Source of the DNA: Candidatus Omnitrophota bacterium
GTDB taxonomy: Bacteria > Omnitrophota > 4484-213
DNA: 21,362 nt
Reading direction: 5' to 3'
NCBI GenBank assembly: GCA_030640885.1
Contig: DAOWIN010000065.1
Location: forward strand, 1-21,362
This document shows, piece after piece, positions 1-6,941 of this stretch; the first letter of the stretch is position 1; every line of letters starts with the position of its first letter. The position numbers were made by a program, and so were the translations under genes. A model generated the notes under the pieces. The model saw nothing but the letters and a program-made list of their open reading frames with translations. It was not told where the DNA came from and made no database searches.

Positions 1-915
1 AATAAAAAAGACATTTTGTTTGAGGCAAGCGTTTGTGGGGGTATTCCCATAATCAAAATTTTAAAAGAGAGTTTGCCTGTCAACAACATAGATTCTTTGT
101 TAGGGATTGTGAACGGGACGGCTAATTATGTTTTGTCTCAAATGGAAAAAAACGGTTGGGAGTTTGCAAGAGCGCTTGTTCAAGCAAAAGCAGAGGGAAT
201 CGCCGAAGCAGATGCTTCTTTAGATACTCAAGGTATTGATTCTCAGCATAAAATTGCTATTTTATCCCGCCTTATTTTTGATGTTAATATAAAACCGAAG
301 GATATCTTTTGTCAAGGGATAGAAAATATTCGGCTGGAGGATTTGAGGTATGCTCGCGAGTTTGGTTATGTAATAAAGCTTTTAGCAATTGTTAGAAAGT
401 TTGAGCAAGATAGCGTTGGAATTTATGTCTATCCTGCTCTTATTCCCAAAGATTGCCTTTTGTCAAAGGTAAATGGAGATTTTAACGCCATTTCTTTGGA
501 CGGAGATACAACCGGCAATTTATTTTTTTATGGGCGAGGAGCGGGAATGTTGCCTACCGCCAGCGCAGTAGTTTCGGATTTAGTGGAGATAAGTAAGTCA
601 CCAGTCACCAGTCACCAGTCACCAGTTTTAAAGACCAAATTAAAGATTAAAAAGATAGAAGATTTAGAAAAGAGTTATTATATCCGCTTTTTGGCAATTG
701 ATCAGCCGGGTGTGTTAGCAGAGATTGCCAGAATTTTAGGAAAACAGAAAGTAAGCATTGCCAGCGTAGTTCAAAAGGAACGCAGGGAAAAGGAAATAGT
801 GCCTATTGTAATGATGACTCACTGTGCAAAAGAGAAGAATGTGCAGAAGGCGCTTAAAGAGATAGATAAATTATCTGTTGTCCGAGAAAGGCTGGCGGCG
901 AGGATAGAGGAATAA
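1..915 (+). CDS. hom: Homoserine dehydrogenase, 3' part (5' end outside the window)
   Basis: NADP-dependent reduction of aspartate semialdehyde to homoserine, the branch point to threonine and methionine. The frame is open from base 1, so the N-terminal nucleotide-binding part lies upstream. An in-frame TTG at 16 falls inside the conserved FEASVCGGIPII stretch and is not a credible start. The visible 304 residues hold the catalytic domain (EASVxGGIPI, GIVNGTANY, and EADASLDTQGIDSQHK with the family's Glu, Asp and Lys) and a C-terminal ACT domain (about bases 675-880, AIDQPGVLAEIARIL), which usually mediates threonine feedback. Between the two lies a perfect 7-bp tandem array, in frame. The family is usually about 430 residues, so roughly 70 percent is present. 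It ends 62 bp before thrC and is probably co-transcribed with it. The identity is secure. Confidence 0.95.
   Translation, partial: NKKDILFEASVCGGIPIIKILKESLPVNNIDSLLGIVNGTANYVLSQMEKNGWEFARALVQAKAEGIAEADASLDTQGIDSQHKIAILSRLIFDVNIKPKDIFCQGIENIRLEDLRYAREFGYVIKLLAIVRKFEQDSVGIYVYPALIPKDCLLSKVNGDFNAISLDGDTTGNLFFYGRGAGMLPTASAVVSDLVEISKSPVTSHQSPVLKTKLKIKKIEDLEKSYYIRFLAIDQPGVLAEIARILGKQKVSIASVVQKERREKEIVPIVMMTHCAKEKNVQKALKEIDKLSVVRERLAARIEE
596..626 (+). repeat. In-frame heptamer array (AGTCACC, 4.4 copies) in hom
   Basis: There are four perfect AGTCACC units plus AGT, 31 bp in all. The array encodes the low-complexity stretch SPVTSHQSPV in the linker between the catalytic and ACT domains of Hom. Seven is not a multiple of three, so the encoded peptide repeats only every three units. 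Confidence 0.95.
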
Positions 916-977
916 AGCGTTGAAGAAAGACAAAAAGGGTTTGTTGGGTTCATTGGGTTATCCAGAAAGAAGAAGCG

Positions 978-2132
978 ATGGAGAAACCGAAAATTAAAAT
1001 GCAAAATGACGGATTAAAATTTAAAAACAAAGGAATAATTGAGCATTATAAAGAGTATCTTCCCGTCGGTAGGAAGACGCCGATAATAAGTTTAAACGAA
1101 GGGAATACGCCGTTAATTTCAGCCCTCTCTTTAAGCAAAATTATCGGAATAGATGTTTTTTTAAAATACGAGGGGTTAAATCCCACAGGTTCTTTCAAAG
1201 ATAGAGGAATGACTTTGGCTGTTTCTAATGCTGTTGAGGAGGGGTATAAAGCCGTAATTTGCGCCTCTACCGGCAATACTTCAGCTTCAGCGGCGGCTTA
1301 TGCGGCGCGGGCAAAAATCAGATGTATAGTAGTTATTCCTGAGGGAGCAATTGCTTTAGGCAAATTATCGCAGGCTTTGATTCATGGCGCTCAAGTTATT
1401 GCAATTAGAGGGAACTTTGATACCGCTCTGAACATTGTCCGAGAGATTATAAAAAAGCATCCCATTGCTTTGGTAAATTCTTTAAACCCTTACCGTATTG
1501 AAGGGCAAAAAACTGCCGCTTTTGAGATTTGTGATGTTTTGCGCGAGTCGCCTGTTTATCAGGCAATTCCAGTGGGCAACGCTGGCAATATTACTGCTTA
1601 TTGGAAGGGGTACAAAGAGTATAAGCAAAAAGGTAAAATTGAAAATCTGCCTAAAATGCTGGGGTTTCAAGCTGAGGGGTCGGCTCCGATTGTTCAAGGC
1701 CATCCTATAAAAAATCCGCAGACAATTGCTACGGCAATTAGAATTGGCAATCCAGCAAGCTGGCAAAAAGCCGAACGGGCAAGAGATGAATCCAATGGAT
1801 TGATTGAAAGTGTGAGCGATAAAGAAATTTTGTCTGCTTATAAATTGTTAGCAGAAAAAGAGGGGGTATTTGTTGAGCCAGCCTCAGCTGCATCCGTAGC
1901 TGGAGTCATAAAATTAGGCAAAAGAGGTTATTTTAAGCGTGCAGCGTGCAGCGTGCAGCGTGCAGCGCAGATTGTCTGCATATTAACAGGGCATGGGTTA
2001 AAGGATCCAGATAGAGCAATTCAGAGCGTTGAAAAACCAAAGGTAGTTGAGGCAGATGTGGGGGCGGTGGTGAAAGAAATTCAGGTTACAAGTCACAAGC
2101 TGCAAGTTACAAGCAAGAAACCTAAACTATAA
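978..2132 (+). CDS. thrC: Threonine synthase
   Basis: PLP enzyme that converts O-phosphohomoserine to threonine; 384 residues. The PLP lysine is K74 in NPTGSFKDRGM, and the phosphate/PLP loop is STGNTSASAAAYAARA near residues 97-112. VEPASAASVAGV (299-310) and ILTGHGLKDPD (335-345) are typical of the short bacterial/archaeal ThrC. The start at 978 has only a weak purine-rich leader (AAGAAGAAG); an ATG at 999 is an alternative, because homology becomes clear only at GIIEHYKEYLP (residue 19 on). Two repeats touch the gene. A GCGTGCA heptamer array encodes about residues 320-331. The last 15 or so residues (VTSHKLQVTSKKPKL) and the stop codon come from the left arm and core of a dispersed palindrome. 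The 62-bp gap upstream holds a single arm-like TTGGGTT repeat and no clear promoter. Confidence 0.95.
   Translation: MEKPKIKMQNDGLKFKNKGIIEHYKEYLPVGRKTPIISLNEGNTPLISALSLSKIIGIDVFLKYEGLNPTGSFKDRGMTLAVSNAVEEGYKAVICASTGNTSASAAAYAARAKIRCIVVIPEGAIALGKLSQALIHGAQVIAIRGNFDTALNIVREIIKKHPIALVNSLNPYRIEGQKTAAFEICDVLRESPVYQAIPVGNAGNITAYWKGYKEYKQKGKIENLPKMLGFQAEGSAPIVQGHPIKNPQTIATAIRIGNPASWQKAERARDESNGLIESVSDKEILSAYKLLAEKEGVFVEPASAASVAGVIKLGKRGYFKRAACSVQRAAQIVCILTGHGLKDPDRAIQSVEKPKVVEADVGAVVKEIQVTSHKLQVTSKKPKL
1938..1968 (+). repeat. In-frame heptamer array (GCGTGCA, 4.4 copies) in thrC
   Basis: There are four perfect GCGTGCA units plus three bases, 31 bp, exactly as long as the array in hom. It encodes KRAACSVQRAA in the surface loop just before the conserved strand and TGHGLKDPD motif of ThrC, where the family normally has a short PKG-type turn. 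Confidence 0.95.
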
Positions 2133-2194
2133 GATTTCCTTCCTTTTCCTTGCCTGTAGCCTGAAACTTGAGGCTTATTAGCCTGTAGCCTAAG
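2084..2194. repeat. Heptamer-armed palindromic element, copy A (thrC/apgM)
   Basis: The left arm (2085-2117) is built of units such as GGTTACA, AGTCACA, AGCTGCA and AGTTACA. The core begins GCAAGAAACCTAAA and runs into TATAAGATTT, which provides the thrC stop codon. The right arm (2152-2194) is GCCTGTA, GCCTGAA, ACTTGAG, an 8-bp variant, GCCTGTA and GCCTAAG, ending one base before the apgM ATG. The arms are imperfect inverted repeats of each other. The core matches the copy at 15827-15926 in the same orientation, and those at 13074-13168 and 20926-21026 in the opposite one. Confidence 0.85.
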
Positions 2195-2195
2195 A

Positions 2196-3386
2196 ATGAA
2201 GTATATCGTTATAATTCCTGATGGAATGGCTGATTATCCTTGCAAGGATCTATTTGGCAAAACGCCGTTGCAGGTGGCTAAAACTCCGAATATGGATGCT
2301 CTTAGCAAGCAAGGAGAGGTAGGATTGGTGCGCACAATTCCCCGCAATATGGAGCCGGCTAGCGATATTGCCAATCTTTCTATTCTGGGTTATGACCCGC
2401 ATAAATACTATAAAGGTAGAGGGCCTTTAGAGGCAGTTAATTTAGAAGTAAAGTTAGATGCGGACGATATTGCTTTTAGGTGCAATTTGATTACAGCAGA
2501 AAAAGATAGTGATAGATTGATTGATTACAGTGCTGGTCACATTTCTACTGCTGAAGCGAAGATTCTAATTTCAAAGTTAGATGAAAAATTGGGGAACGAG
2601 TTTATCAAATTTTATTGCGGAGTGAGCTATCGCCATTTAATGGTTGTCAAGAAAAATAGGCGAATTTTAAGCGCAAAAACTATCCCGCCGCACAATATTA
2701 TTCAAGAAGGGCTTTCTGAAAATCTGCCTTTAGGCGAAGGGGCGGAAATATTGAAGGATTTAATGGAAAAATCATGGTCTATTCTTAAAGAAGAGGAAGT
2801 CAATATGGTGCGTATAGATTTGGGTGAGAATCCAGCCAATATGATTTGGCTTTGGGGGCAAGGAACAAGGATAGAACTGCCCCTTTTTAAAGAACAATTT
2901 GGCATTTCGGGGGCAGTGATTTCGGCGGTGGATTTAATCAAGGGGATTGGAAAAGCAGTTGAGTTGGAAGTAGTCAAAGTAGAGGGAGCGACTGGTTATT
3001 ATGATACCAACTATGCCGGAAAAGGAGAGAATGCGATTGCTGTTTTAAAAGATAAGGATTTTGTTTATGTACACATTGAATCTCCTGATGAAGCAGGACA
3101 TAACGGGGATATAAGGCAAAAAATTAAGGCGATTGAAGAAATTGATTATTTTATTGTCGGGAAAGTAAGAGAGTATCTTAAATCTAATTCAGCGCGGGTT
3201 TTACTGCTTCCCGACCATTTTACCCCTGCAGAATTGCGCAGGCATTGTTCAGATATGGTGCCTTTTTTTATCAGCGGAGAAGGAATCAGCCCTGACGAAG
3301 CGGATTTGTTCAGCGAATCCTCAGCAAGTAAAAGCAAACTGCAGATTAAAGAGGGATGGAAATTGATGGAGCACTTCTTAAGGTAA
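2196..3386 (+). CDS. apgM: ApgM-type phosphoglycerate mutase family protein, probable homoserine kinase
   Basis: Alkaline-phosphatase superfamily protein of 396 residues, related to archaeal-type cofactor-independent phosphoglycerate mutase. The metal and catalytic landmarks are IIPDGMAD (D9), the nucleophile region PASDIANLSILGYD (S56), HIESPDEAGHNGD (293-305), PDHFTP (339-344) and RRHCSDMVPF (H350 nearby). A subgroup of this family has been proposed as homoserine kinase because it sits in threonine clusters that lack thrB. Here it lies between thrC and lysC, and no GHMP-type ThrB is in view, so homoserine kinase is the likelier role; glycolytic mutase is the alternative. The ATG at 2196 directly follows a repeat arm and has no Shine-Dalgarno sequence. 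Confidence 0.85.
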   Translation: MKYIVIIPDGMADYPCKDLFGKTPLQVAKTPNMDALSKQGEVGLVRTIPRNMEPASDIANLSILGYDPHKYYKGRGPLEAVNLEVKLDADDIAFRCNLITAEKDSDRLIDYSAGHISTAEAKILISKLDEKLGNEFIKFYCGVSYRHLMVVKKNRRILSAKTIPPHNIIQEGLSENLPLGEGAEILKDLMEKSWSILKEEEVNMVRIDLGENPANMIWLWGQGTRIELPLFKEQFGISGAVISAVDLIKGIGKAVELEVVKVEGATGYYDTNYAGKGENAIAVLKDKDFVYVHIESPDEAGHNGDIRQKIKAIEEIDYFIVGKVREYLKSNSARVLLLPDHFTPAELRRHCSDMVPFFISGEGISPDEADLFSESSASKSKLQIKEGWKLMEHFLR

Positions 3387-3390
3387 ATAG

Positions 3391-3488
3391 GCTACAAGTT
3401 GCAAGCTACAGGTTTCAGGCAAGACCAAGAAGTAAAACTTCTATCTTAATCTTGCTTGTAGCTTGTAGCTTGTAGCTTGTAGCTTGTA
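3391..3488. repeat. Heptamer-armed palindromic element, copy B (apgM/lysC)
   Basis: The left arm (3391-3423) reads in exact 7-bp phase: GCTACAA, GTTGCAA, GCTACAG, GTTTCAG, GCAAG. The right arm (3454-3488) is five perfect GCTTGTA units followed by AAG and the lysC ATG. The centre has its own small hairpin (AGAAGT, loop AAA, ACTTCT). The core lacks a clear AAACCTAAA, but it keeps the flanking GCAAG and CTTGC boundaries of the family. Confidence 0.85.
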
Positions 3489-3491
3489 AAG

Positions 3492-4211
3492 ATGCTTATT
3501 ATCCAAAAATATGGGGGTAATTCGCTGAAAACCCCTCAAAAAATCAAGGCAGTTGCTAAAAGGATTGTTGATTTAAAAAAAAACAATTCTTTGGTAATAA
3601 TAGTTTCTGCTTTGGGGGATACTACTGATGAACTGTTGAGTTTGGCGCATCAGGTATGCCAGAAGCCCGCGCAGAGAGAGATAGATATGCTTATTTCTAC
3701 AGGCGAGCAAATGTCTTCTTCTTTGTTGGCAATGGCTATTCACTCTTTAGGCAAAAAGGCGGTTTCACTCACCGGTTCACAAAGCGGGATAGTCACCGAC
3801 AATTTTCATACCCGGGCGAAGATATTGGCAATTAATCCTCTGCGCATAAAGGGACTTTTGAAACAAGGGTATATTGTAGTGGTAGCTGGTTTTCAAGGTG
3901 CAACATTAGAAAGCGAGATAACTACATTAGGCAGGGGTGGTTCAGATTTGACAGCGGTTGCTTTGGCTGTGGCTTTGAAGGCGAAGAGATGTGAAATCTA
4001 TACGGATGTGGAAGGTGTCTATACAGCTGACCCCAAAATTGTTCCGGAAGCAAAAAGGCTCAAAGAAATAAACTACGAGGAAATGCTCGAGCTTTCTTTC
4101 TTGGGAGCAGAGGTTTTGCAGTTAAGGTGCGTGGAGATGGCCGAAAAGAATAATATCCCTATTTATGTGGCTTCAAGCTTTAATTCCTGCAAAGGAACCC
4201 TGATTAAATGA
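3492..4211 (+). CDS. lysC: Aspartokinase, catalytic domain only
   Basis: Phosphorylates aspartate, the first step towards lysine, threonine and methionine. The 239 residues cover the whole amino-acid kinase fold: KYGGNS (6-11, family KFGGTS), VSALGDTTDEL, STGEQMSSSLLAMAI (69-83), GFQGATLESEITTLGRGGSD (133-152) and YTDVEGVYTADPK (170-182). Translation stops right after GTLIK, where normal LysC (about 400 residues) runs on into tandem ACT domains. The ACT part is a separate ORF 148 bp downstream in another frame. Deviations are Thr to Asn in KFGGTS and VLQLR for the usual VLHPR. The ATG follows a repeat arm with no Shine-Dalgarno sequence. It probably forms a two-subunit enzyme with the next ORF; a decaying gene is the alternative. 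Confidence 0.9.
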   Translation: MLIIQKYGGNSLKTPQKIKAVAKRIVDLKKNNSLVIIVSALGDTTDELLSLAHQVCQKPAQREIDMLISTGEQMSSSLLAMAIHSLGKKAVSLTGSQSGIVTDNFHTRAKILAINPLRIKGLLKQGYIVVVAGFQGATLESEITTLGRGGSDLTAVALAVALKAKRCEIYTDVEGVYTADPKIVPEAKRLKEINYEEMLELSFLGAEVLQLRCVEMAEKNNIPIYVASSFNSCKGTLIK

Positions 4212-4254
4212 AGCCACAATTTAGGCGAGCAAAGGGAAACTGAATTGTATGGCT
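4212..4254. repeat. Imperfect palindrome 1 inside split lysC
   Basis: Arms AGCCACAATTTA (4212-4223) and TGAATTGTATGGCT (4241-4254) are complementary except for one bulge and one G-T pair. The palindrome starts one base after the stop of the aspartokinase catalytic ORF. Its centre contains GGCGAGCAAAGG, resembling the GTGAGCAAAGC in the glyS/ppdK gap. Confidence 0.6.
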
Positions 4255-4261
4255 GAAATTT

Positions 4262-4307
4262 ACCCTGTTAAATAATCGGATTCCGCCGTAGGCGGATTTA
4301 ACAGGGT
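4262..4307. repeat. Nested palindrome (ACCCTGTTAAAT outer stem), copy 1
   Basis: The outer stem is a perfect 12 bp (4262-4273 with 4296-4307). Inside it is a 6-bp hairpin, TCCGCC, loop GTA, GGCGGA (4282-4296, sharing one base with the outer arm). The same outer stem recurs at 21167-21218 around different internal hairpins, so this is a repeat family rather than a local terminator. No T-tract follows. Confidence 0.85.
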
Positions 4308-4320
4308 TCAATGCGTTCAA

Positions 4321-4361
4321 ATAACTTACGTAGCCCGCCTGAGGTGGACTCCGTAAGTTAT
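4321..4361. repeat. Nested palindrome (ATAACTTACG outer stem)
   Basis: The outer arms ATAACTTACG (4321-4330) and CGTAAGTTAT (4352-4361) are perfect; allowing one mismatch they extend inward by three more pairs. The inner hairpin is CCGCC, loop TGA, GGTGG. The right arm overlaps the ATG of the ACT-domain ORF at 4360. Confidence 0.8.
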
Positions 4362-4881
4362 GAACTTATTAAAAATGGAAAAAAATTTGATTACGGGGAT
4401 AACCATAGATGAAGGAGAGGCAAAAGTTACCATTTTAGATGTTCCAGATAAGCCGGGAGTTGCGGCTGAGATTTTTGAACAGATTGCCGGAAGAAATATA
4501 AATGTAGATATGATTATTCAGAATATCAGCCACAAAAGGGCAAAGGTTAAAGGGCAAAGGTTAAAGACAGATGTTTCTTTTACTATTCAGAAGGAAGATT
4601 TGAAAAATACATTAGACGAGATAGAAAAGATAGCTGATAAAATAGGGGCAAAGGGGATTGATTGCAATAGAGATATTGCCAAAGTTTCAGCAGTAGGCAC
4701 AGGGATGCGCAGTCATTCCGGGGTTGCCGCCAAAGTCTTTTCTGCTTTGGCTGAGCAAAAGATAAACATTGAGATGATTAGCACCTCCGAGATAAAAATT
4801 TCCTGCGTGGTGGAAAAGAAAGACGGCAAAAGGGCGGTGCGGGCAATTCATAAAAAGTTTGGATTAGGGAGGGAAAAATGA
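4360..4881 (+). CDS. lysC: Aspartokinase regulatory subunit (tandem ACT domains)
   Basis: 173 residues equivalent to the C-terminal half of LysC. The first ACT domain starts ITGITIDEGEAKVTILDVPDKPGVAA; the second is AKVSAVGTGMRSHSGVAAKVFSAL, ending ISCVVEKKDGKRAVRAIHKKFGL. These domains bind lysine and/or threonine for feedback control. Upstream in this frame there is a TAA at 4354, so the ORF is truly separate; it starts at 4360, or at the ATG at 4375, which matches the family's MEK-(N)-(L/V)-(I/V)-TGI. In B. subtilis-type LysC a beta subunit of similar extent is made from an internal start, so a free ACT subunit has precedent. A heptamer array encodes an extra RAKVKGQRLKT in the first ACT domain. 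It overlaps the antitoxin gene by 4 bp. Confidence 0.9.
   Translation: MNLLKMEKNLITGITIDEGEAKVTILDVPDKPGVAAEIFEQIAGRNINVDMIIQNISHKRAKVKGQRLKTDVSFTIQKEDLKNTLDEIEKIADKIGAKGIDCNRDIAKVSAVGTGMRSHSGVAAKVFSALAEQKINIEMISTSEIKISCVVEKKDGKRAVRAIHKKFGLGREK
4535..4566 (+). repeat. In-frame heptamer array (AAAGGGC/AAAGGTT) in lysC ACT subunit
   Basis: Two alternating heptamers repeat as a perfect 14-bp unit twice, plus AAAG. The array encodes RAKVKGQRLKT between MIIQNIS and DVSFTI, where homologues have only a short loop such as EDGTT. Confidence 0.85.
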
Positions 4882-5078
4882 AAAATGCTTTTTTAGAAAA
4901 ACCACAGTTTGTTATCAAAGAAGGGAAACCAACAGCCGTAATTCTTGGCATTAAGACCTTTGAGGAATTATTAGAACGTATTGAGGATGTAGAGGATTTA
5001 GCGGAGTTGAAAAGGATAAAAAAGGGTTCTCTTAAATTCAGGAAGTTTGAAGATTTTTTGGCAGAAGCCAATGTATGA
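4878..5078 (+). CDS. RelB/Phd-like antitoxin
   Basis: 66 residues resembling Phd/YefM/RelB-type antitoxins: an N-terminal strand-rich part (FVIKEGKPTAVILGIKTFEELLERIED) followed by a charged helix that would wrap the toxin. It is preceded by a strong AGGGAGGG at 4866-4873. Its ATG overlaps the stop of the lysC ACT ORF (ATGA), and its end overlaps the toxin by 8 bp, so the three genes are translationally coupled. Such antitoxins usually repress their own promoter, but I see no separate operator because the start is buried in lysC. The family call rests on short sequence plus context. Confidence 0.75.
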   Translation: MKNAFLEKPQFVIKEGKPTAVILGIKTFEELLERIEDVEDLAELKRIKKGSLKFRKFEDFLAEANV

Positions 5079-5331
5079 AATACTAATTGAACGACGAGCA
5101 GAGCGAGATTTAAAATTTCTACCGAAGGATTTGTTCGGACAAATTAACGCAAAGGTTTTATTACTTAAACAAAATCCTCGCCCGCATGGAGTACATAAAA
5201 TTAAAGGAGCAAAGAAGGATTGGCGAATACGCGTAAGAAATTATCGGATTATTTATGAAATTAATGACGAAGAGCATAGAGTGCGTATCTGGCGGGTTAA
5301 ACATCGAGGTGAAGCATATAGGAAATTATGA
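5071..5331 (+). CDS. RelE/ParE superfamily toxin
   Basis: 86 residues starting MYEILIERRAERDLKFLPKD. The fold's hallmarks are the N-terminal strand and two helices, then DWRIRVRNYRIIYEI and VRIWRVKHRGEAYRKL, typical of RelE/StbE-type mRNA interferases. An upstream in-frame ATG at 5047 lies inside the antitoxin gene and would add eight residues not seen in the family, so 5071 is preferred. The stop overlaps the cimA start by 4 bp. A ribosome-dependent RNase role is inferred from the family; ParE-like gyrase poisoning cannot be excluded. Confidence 0.82.
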   Translation: MYEILIERRAERDLKFLPKDLFGQINAKVLLLKQNPRPHGVHKIKGAKKDWRIRVRNYRIIYEINDEEHRVRIWRVKHRGEAYRKL

Positions 5332-6941
5332 AAACCAAAATGAAAAAAGTTAAACTCTATGACACAACCTTAAGAGATGGAGCGCAAGGAGAGAATGTTT
5401 CTTTCTCTTTAGAGGATAAGCTTAGGATTGCCCAAAAATTAGACGCTTTGGGAATTCATTATATTGAGGGTGGCTGGCCGGGTTCAAATCCCAAAGATGC
5501 CGGTTTCTTTAAAGAGGTAAAAAAGATTGCTCTAAAAAATGCGCAAGTAACCGCTTTTGGCAGTACGCGCCGCGCCAGACAAAAGGCAGAACAAGACAAC
5601 AATATCAAACATTTACTCAAAGCAGAAACAGAGGTAATTACTATCTTTGGCAAGAGTTGGGATTTTCAGGTGAGCGATATTTTGAGGGTGGGTTTAGAGG
5701 AAAATCTCATGATGATTTCTGATTCTGTGAGCTATCTAAAAAAACAGGGGAGAAGGGTGTTCTACGATGCCGAACACTTTTTTGATGGTTTTTGTGCCAA
5801 CAAAGACTATGCTCTCAAAACTCTTGCAGTTGCTCAAGATGCAGGAGCCGATTACATTGTTCTTTGCGAAACCAACGGTGGAATGATTAGCTCAGAGATA
5901 GCGAAGATTGTCGCTTATGTGAAATCAAAAATTAAGATTTCTTTGGGTATTCATACGCATAATGATTGCGGAATGGCTGTAAGCAATGCAATTACTGCAG
6001 TAGAGCAAGGATGCGTGCAGGTGCAGGGAACAATCAATGGTTATGGCGAGAGATGCGGCAACGCCGATCTCTGTGTTATTATCCCCAATCTAAAATTAAA
6101 ATTAGGCATTGATTGCATTTCAGACGAGAATTTAAAGAAACTCGCCGAAACCGCCCATTACATTGCCGAAATTGCCAATATGATTCCTCAAAACAATCAA
6201 CCCTTTGTAGGCAAAAGCGCCTTTGCTCACAAAGGTGGAGTGCACATTGATGGAGTGATTAAAAATGCGAAAAGTTATGAACAGATAGAACCCGGCTTAG
6301 TGGGAAATCGGCGCCGGTTTTTGCTTTCCGAACTCTCCGGAAAAACGAATATTTTAGTAAAGGCAAAAGAATTAAATCTTGATTTAAACAAGAATGATCC
6401 TCAGACAAAAAAGATTTTGGAACTCTTGCAAGATTTGGAGAATCAAGGTTATCAGTTTGAAGCCGCAGGTTCCTCTTTTGAATTGTTAATGAATAAAGCG
6501 ATGGGTAAGTATAAGGATTTTTTTAAGTTAGAGAATTTTTCCATAGTTATTGAAAAAAAGGGCAAAGAAATAACCTCTAAGGCAAGCGTTCAGATTAGGG
6601 TTAATGAGGCAAAAAAACATAGCACTGCTGATGGAGATGGTCCTGTAAATGCTTTAGACAATGCCTTAAGAAAAGCCCTAACCGATTTTTATCCCGTATT
6701 AGCAGAGATGCATCTCTCTGATTTTAAGGTTAGGGTACTAAATGCCAAAGAAGGAACAGCAGCAAAAGTGCGAGTATTAATTCAATCTCAGGACAAAAGG
6801 GATACTTGGGATAGCGTAGGGGTTTCCGAGAATATCATTGAAGCAAGCTGGCAGGCGTTGCGGGATAGTATGGAATATAAGTTGTGGAAAGAAAAGGTTG
6901 TAAGATACAAACCGCAAGCTGCAAGCAGAGAAATGCTATGA
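5328..6941 (+). CDS. cimA: Citramalate synthase
   Basis: Condenses pyruvate and acetyl-CoA to (R)-citramalate, giving isoleucine without threonine deaminase. The 537 residues have the DRE-TIM barrel signature DTTLRDGAQ (12-20), the GGWPGSNPKD substrate loop typical of CimA rather than LeuA, the metal motif HTHNDCG (209-215) and NGYGERCGNADL. A C-terminal LeuA-type allosteric domain (about 400-520, HSTADGDGPVNALDNALRKAL) probably senses isoleucine. The start is 5328, or 5340 (MKKVKLYDTTLRDG), four codons in. It is coupled to the toxin gene by ATGA. The last residues (YKPQAASREML) resemble the repeat-derived tails of RecO and YbeY, suggesting a worn repeat element at this 3' end. Confidence 0.95.
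   Translation: MKTKMKKVKLYDTTLRDGAQGENVSFSLEDKLRIAQKLDALGIHYIEGGWPGSNPKDAGFFKEVKKIALKNAQVTAFGSTRRARQKAEQDNNIKHLLKAETEVITIFGKSWDFQVSDILRVGLEENLMMISDSVSYLKKQGRRVFYDAEHFFDGFCANKDYALKTLAVAQDAGADYIVLCETNGGMISSEIAKIVAYVKSKIKISLGIHTHNDCGMAVSNAITAVEQGCVQVQGTINGYGERCGNADLCVIIPNLKLKLGIDCISDENLKKLAETAHYIAEIANMIPQNNQPFVGKSAFAHKGGVHIDGVIKNAKSYEQIEPGLVGNRRRFLLSELSGKTNILVKAKELNLDLNKNDPQTKKILELLQDLENQGYQFEAAGSSFELLMNKAMGKYKDFFKLENFSIVIEKKGKEITSKASVQIRVNEAKKHSTADGDGPVNALDNALRKALTDFYPVLAEMHLSDFKVRVLNAKEGTAAKVRVLIQSQDKRDTWDSVGVSENIIEASWQALRDSMEYKLWKEKVVRYKPQAASREML

Noticed and set aside
16..18. TTG as the start of hom
   Set aside because: It lies inside conserved homoserine dehydrogenase sequence and the frame is open to base 1, so the gene is cut by the window edge.
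941..962. Heptamer element between hom and thrC
   Set aside because: Only a short arm-like run (two TTGGGTT-type units) is present with no complementary arm, so I did not count it as an element.
3454..3488. CRISPR-like or minisatellite locus
   Set aside because: The repeats are 7 bp, without spacers, and paired with complementary arms; nothing resembles a CRISPR repeat or cas gene.
3492..4881. Simple frameshift or sequencing error in lysC
   Set aside because: The two parts are separated by 148 bp of palindromic repeats with stops, not by a single-base slip.
5047..5070. Upstream ATG for the RelE-like toxin
   Set aside because: It would add eight residues inside the antitoxin gene; the family pattern begins at 5071.
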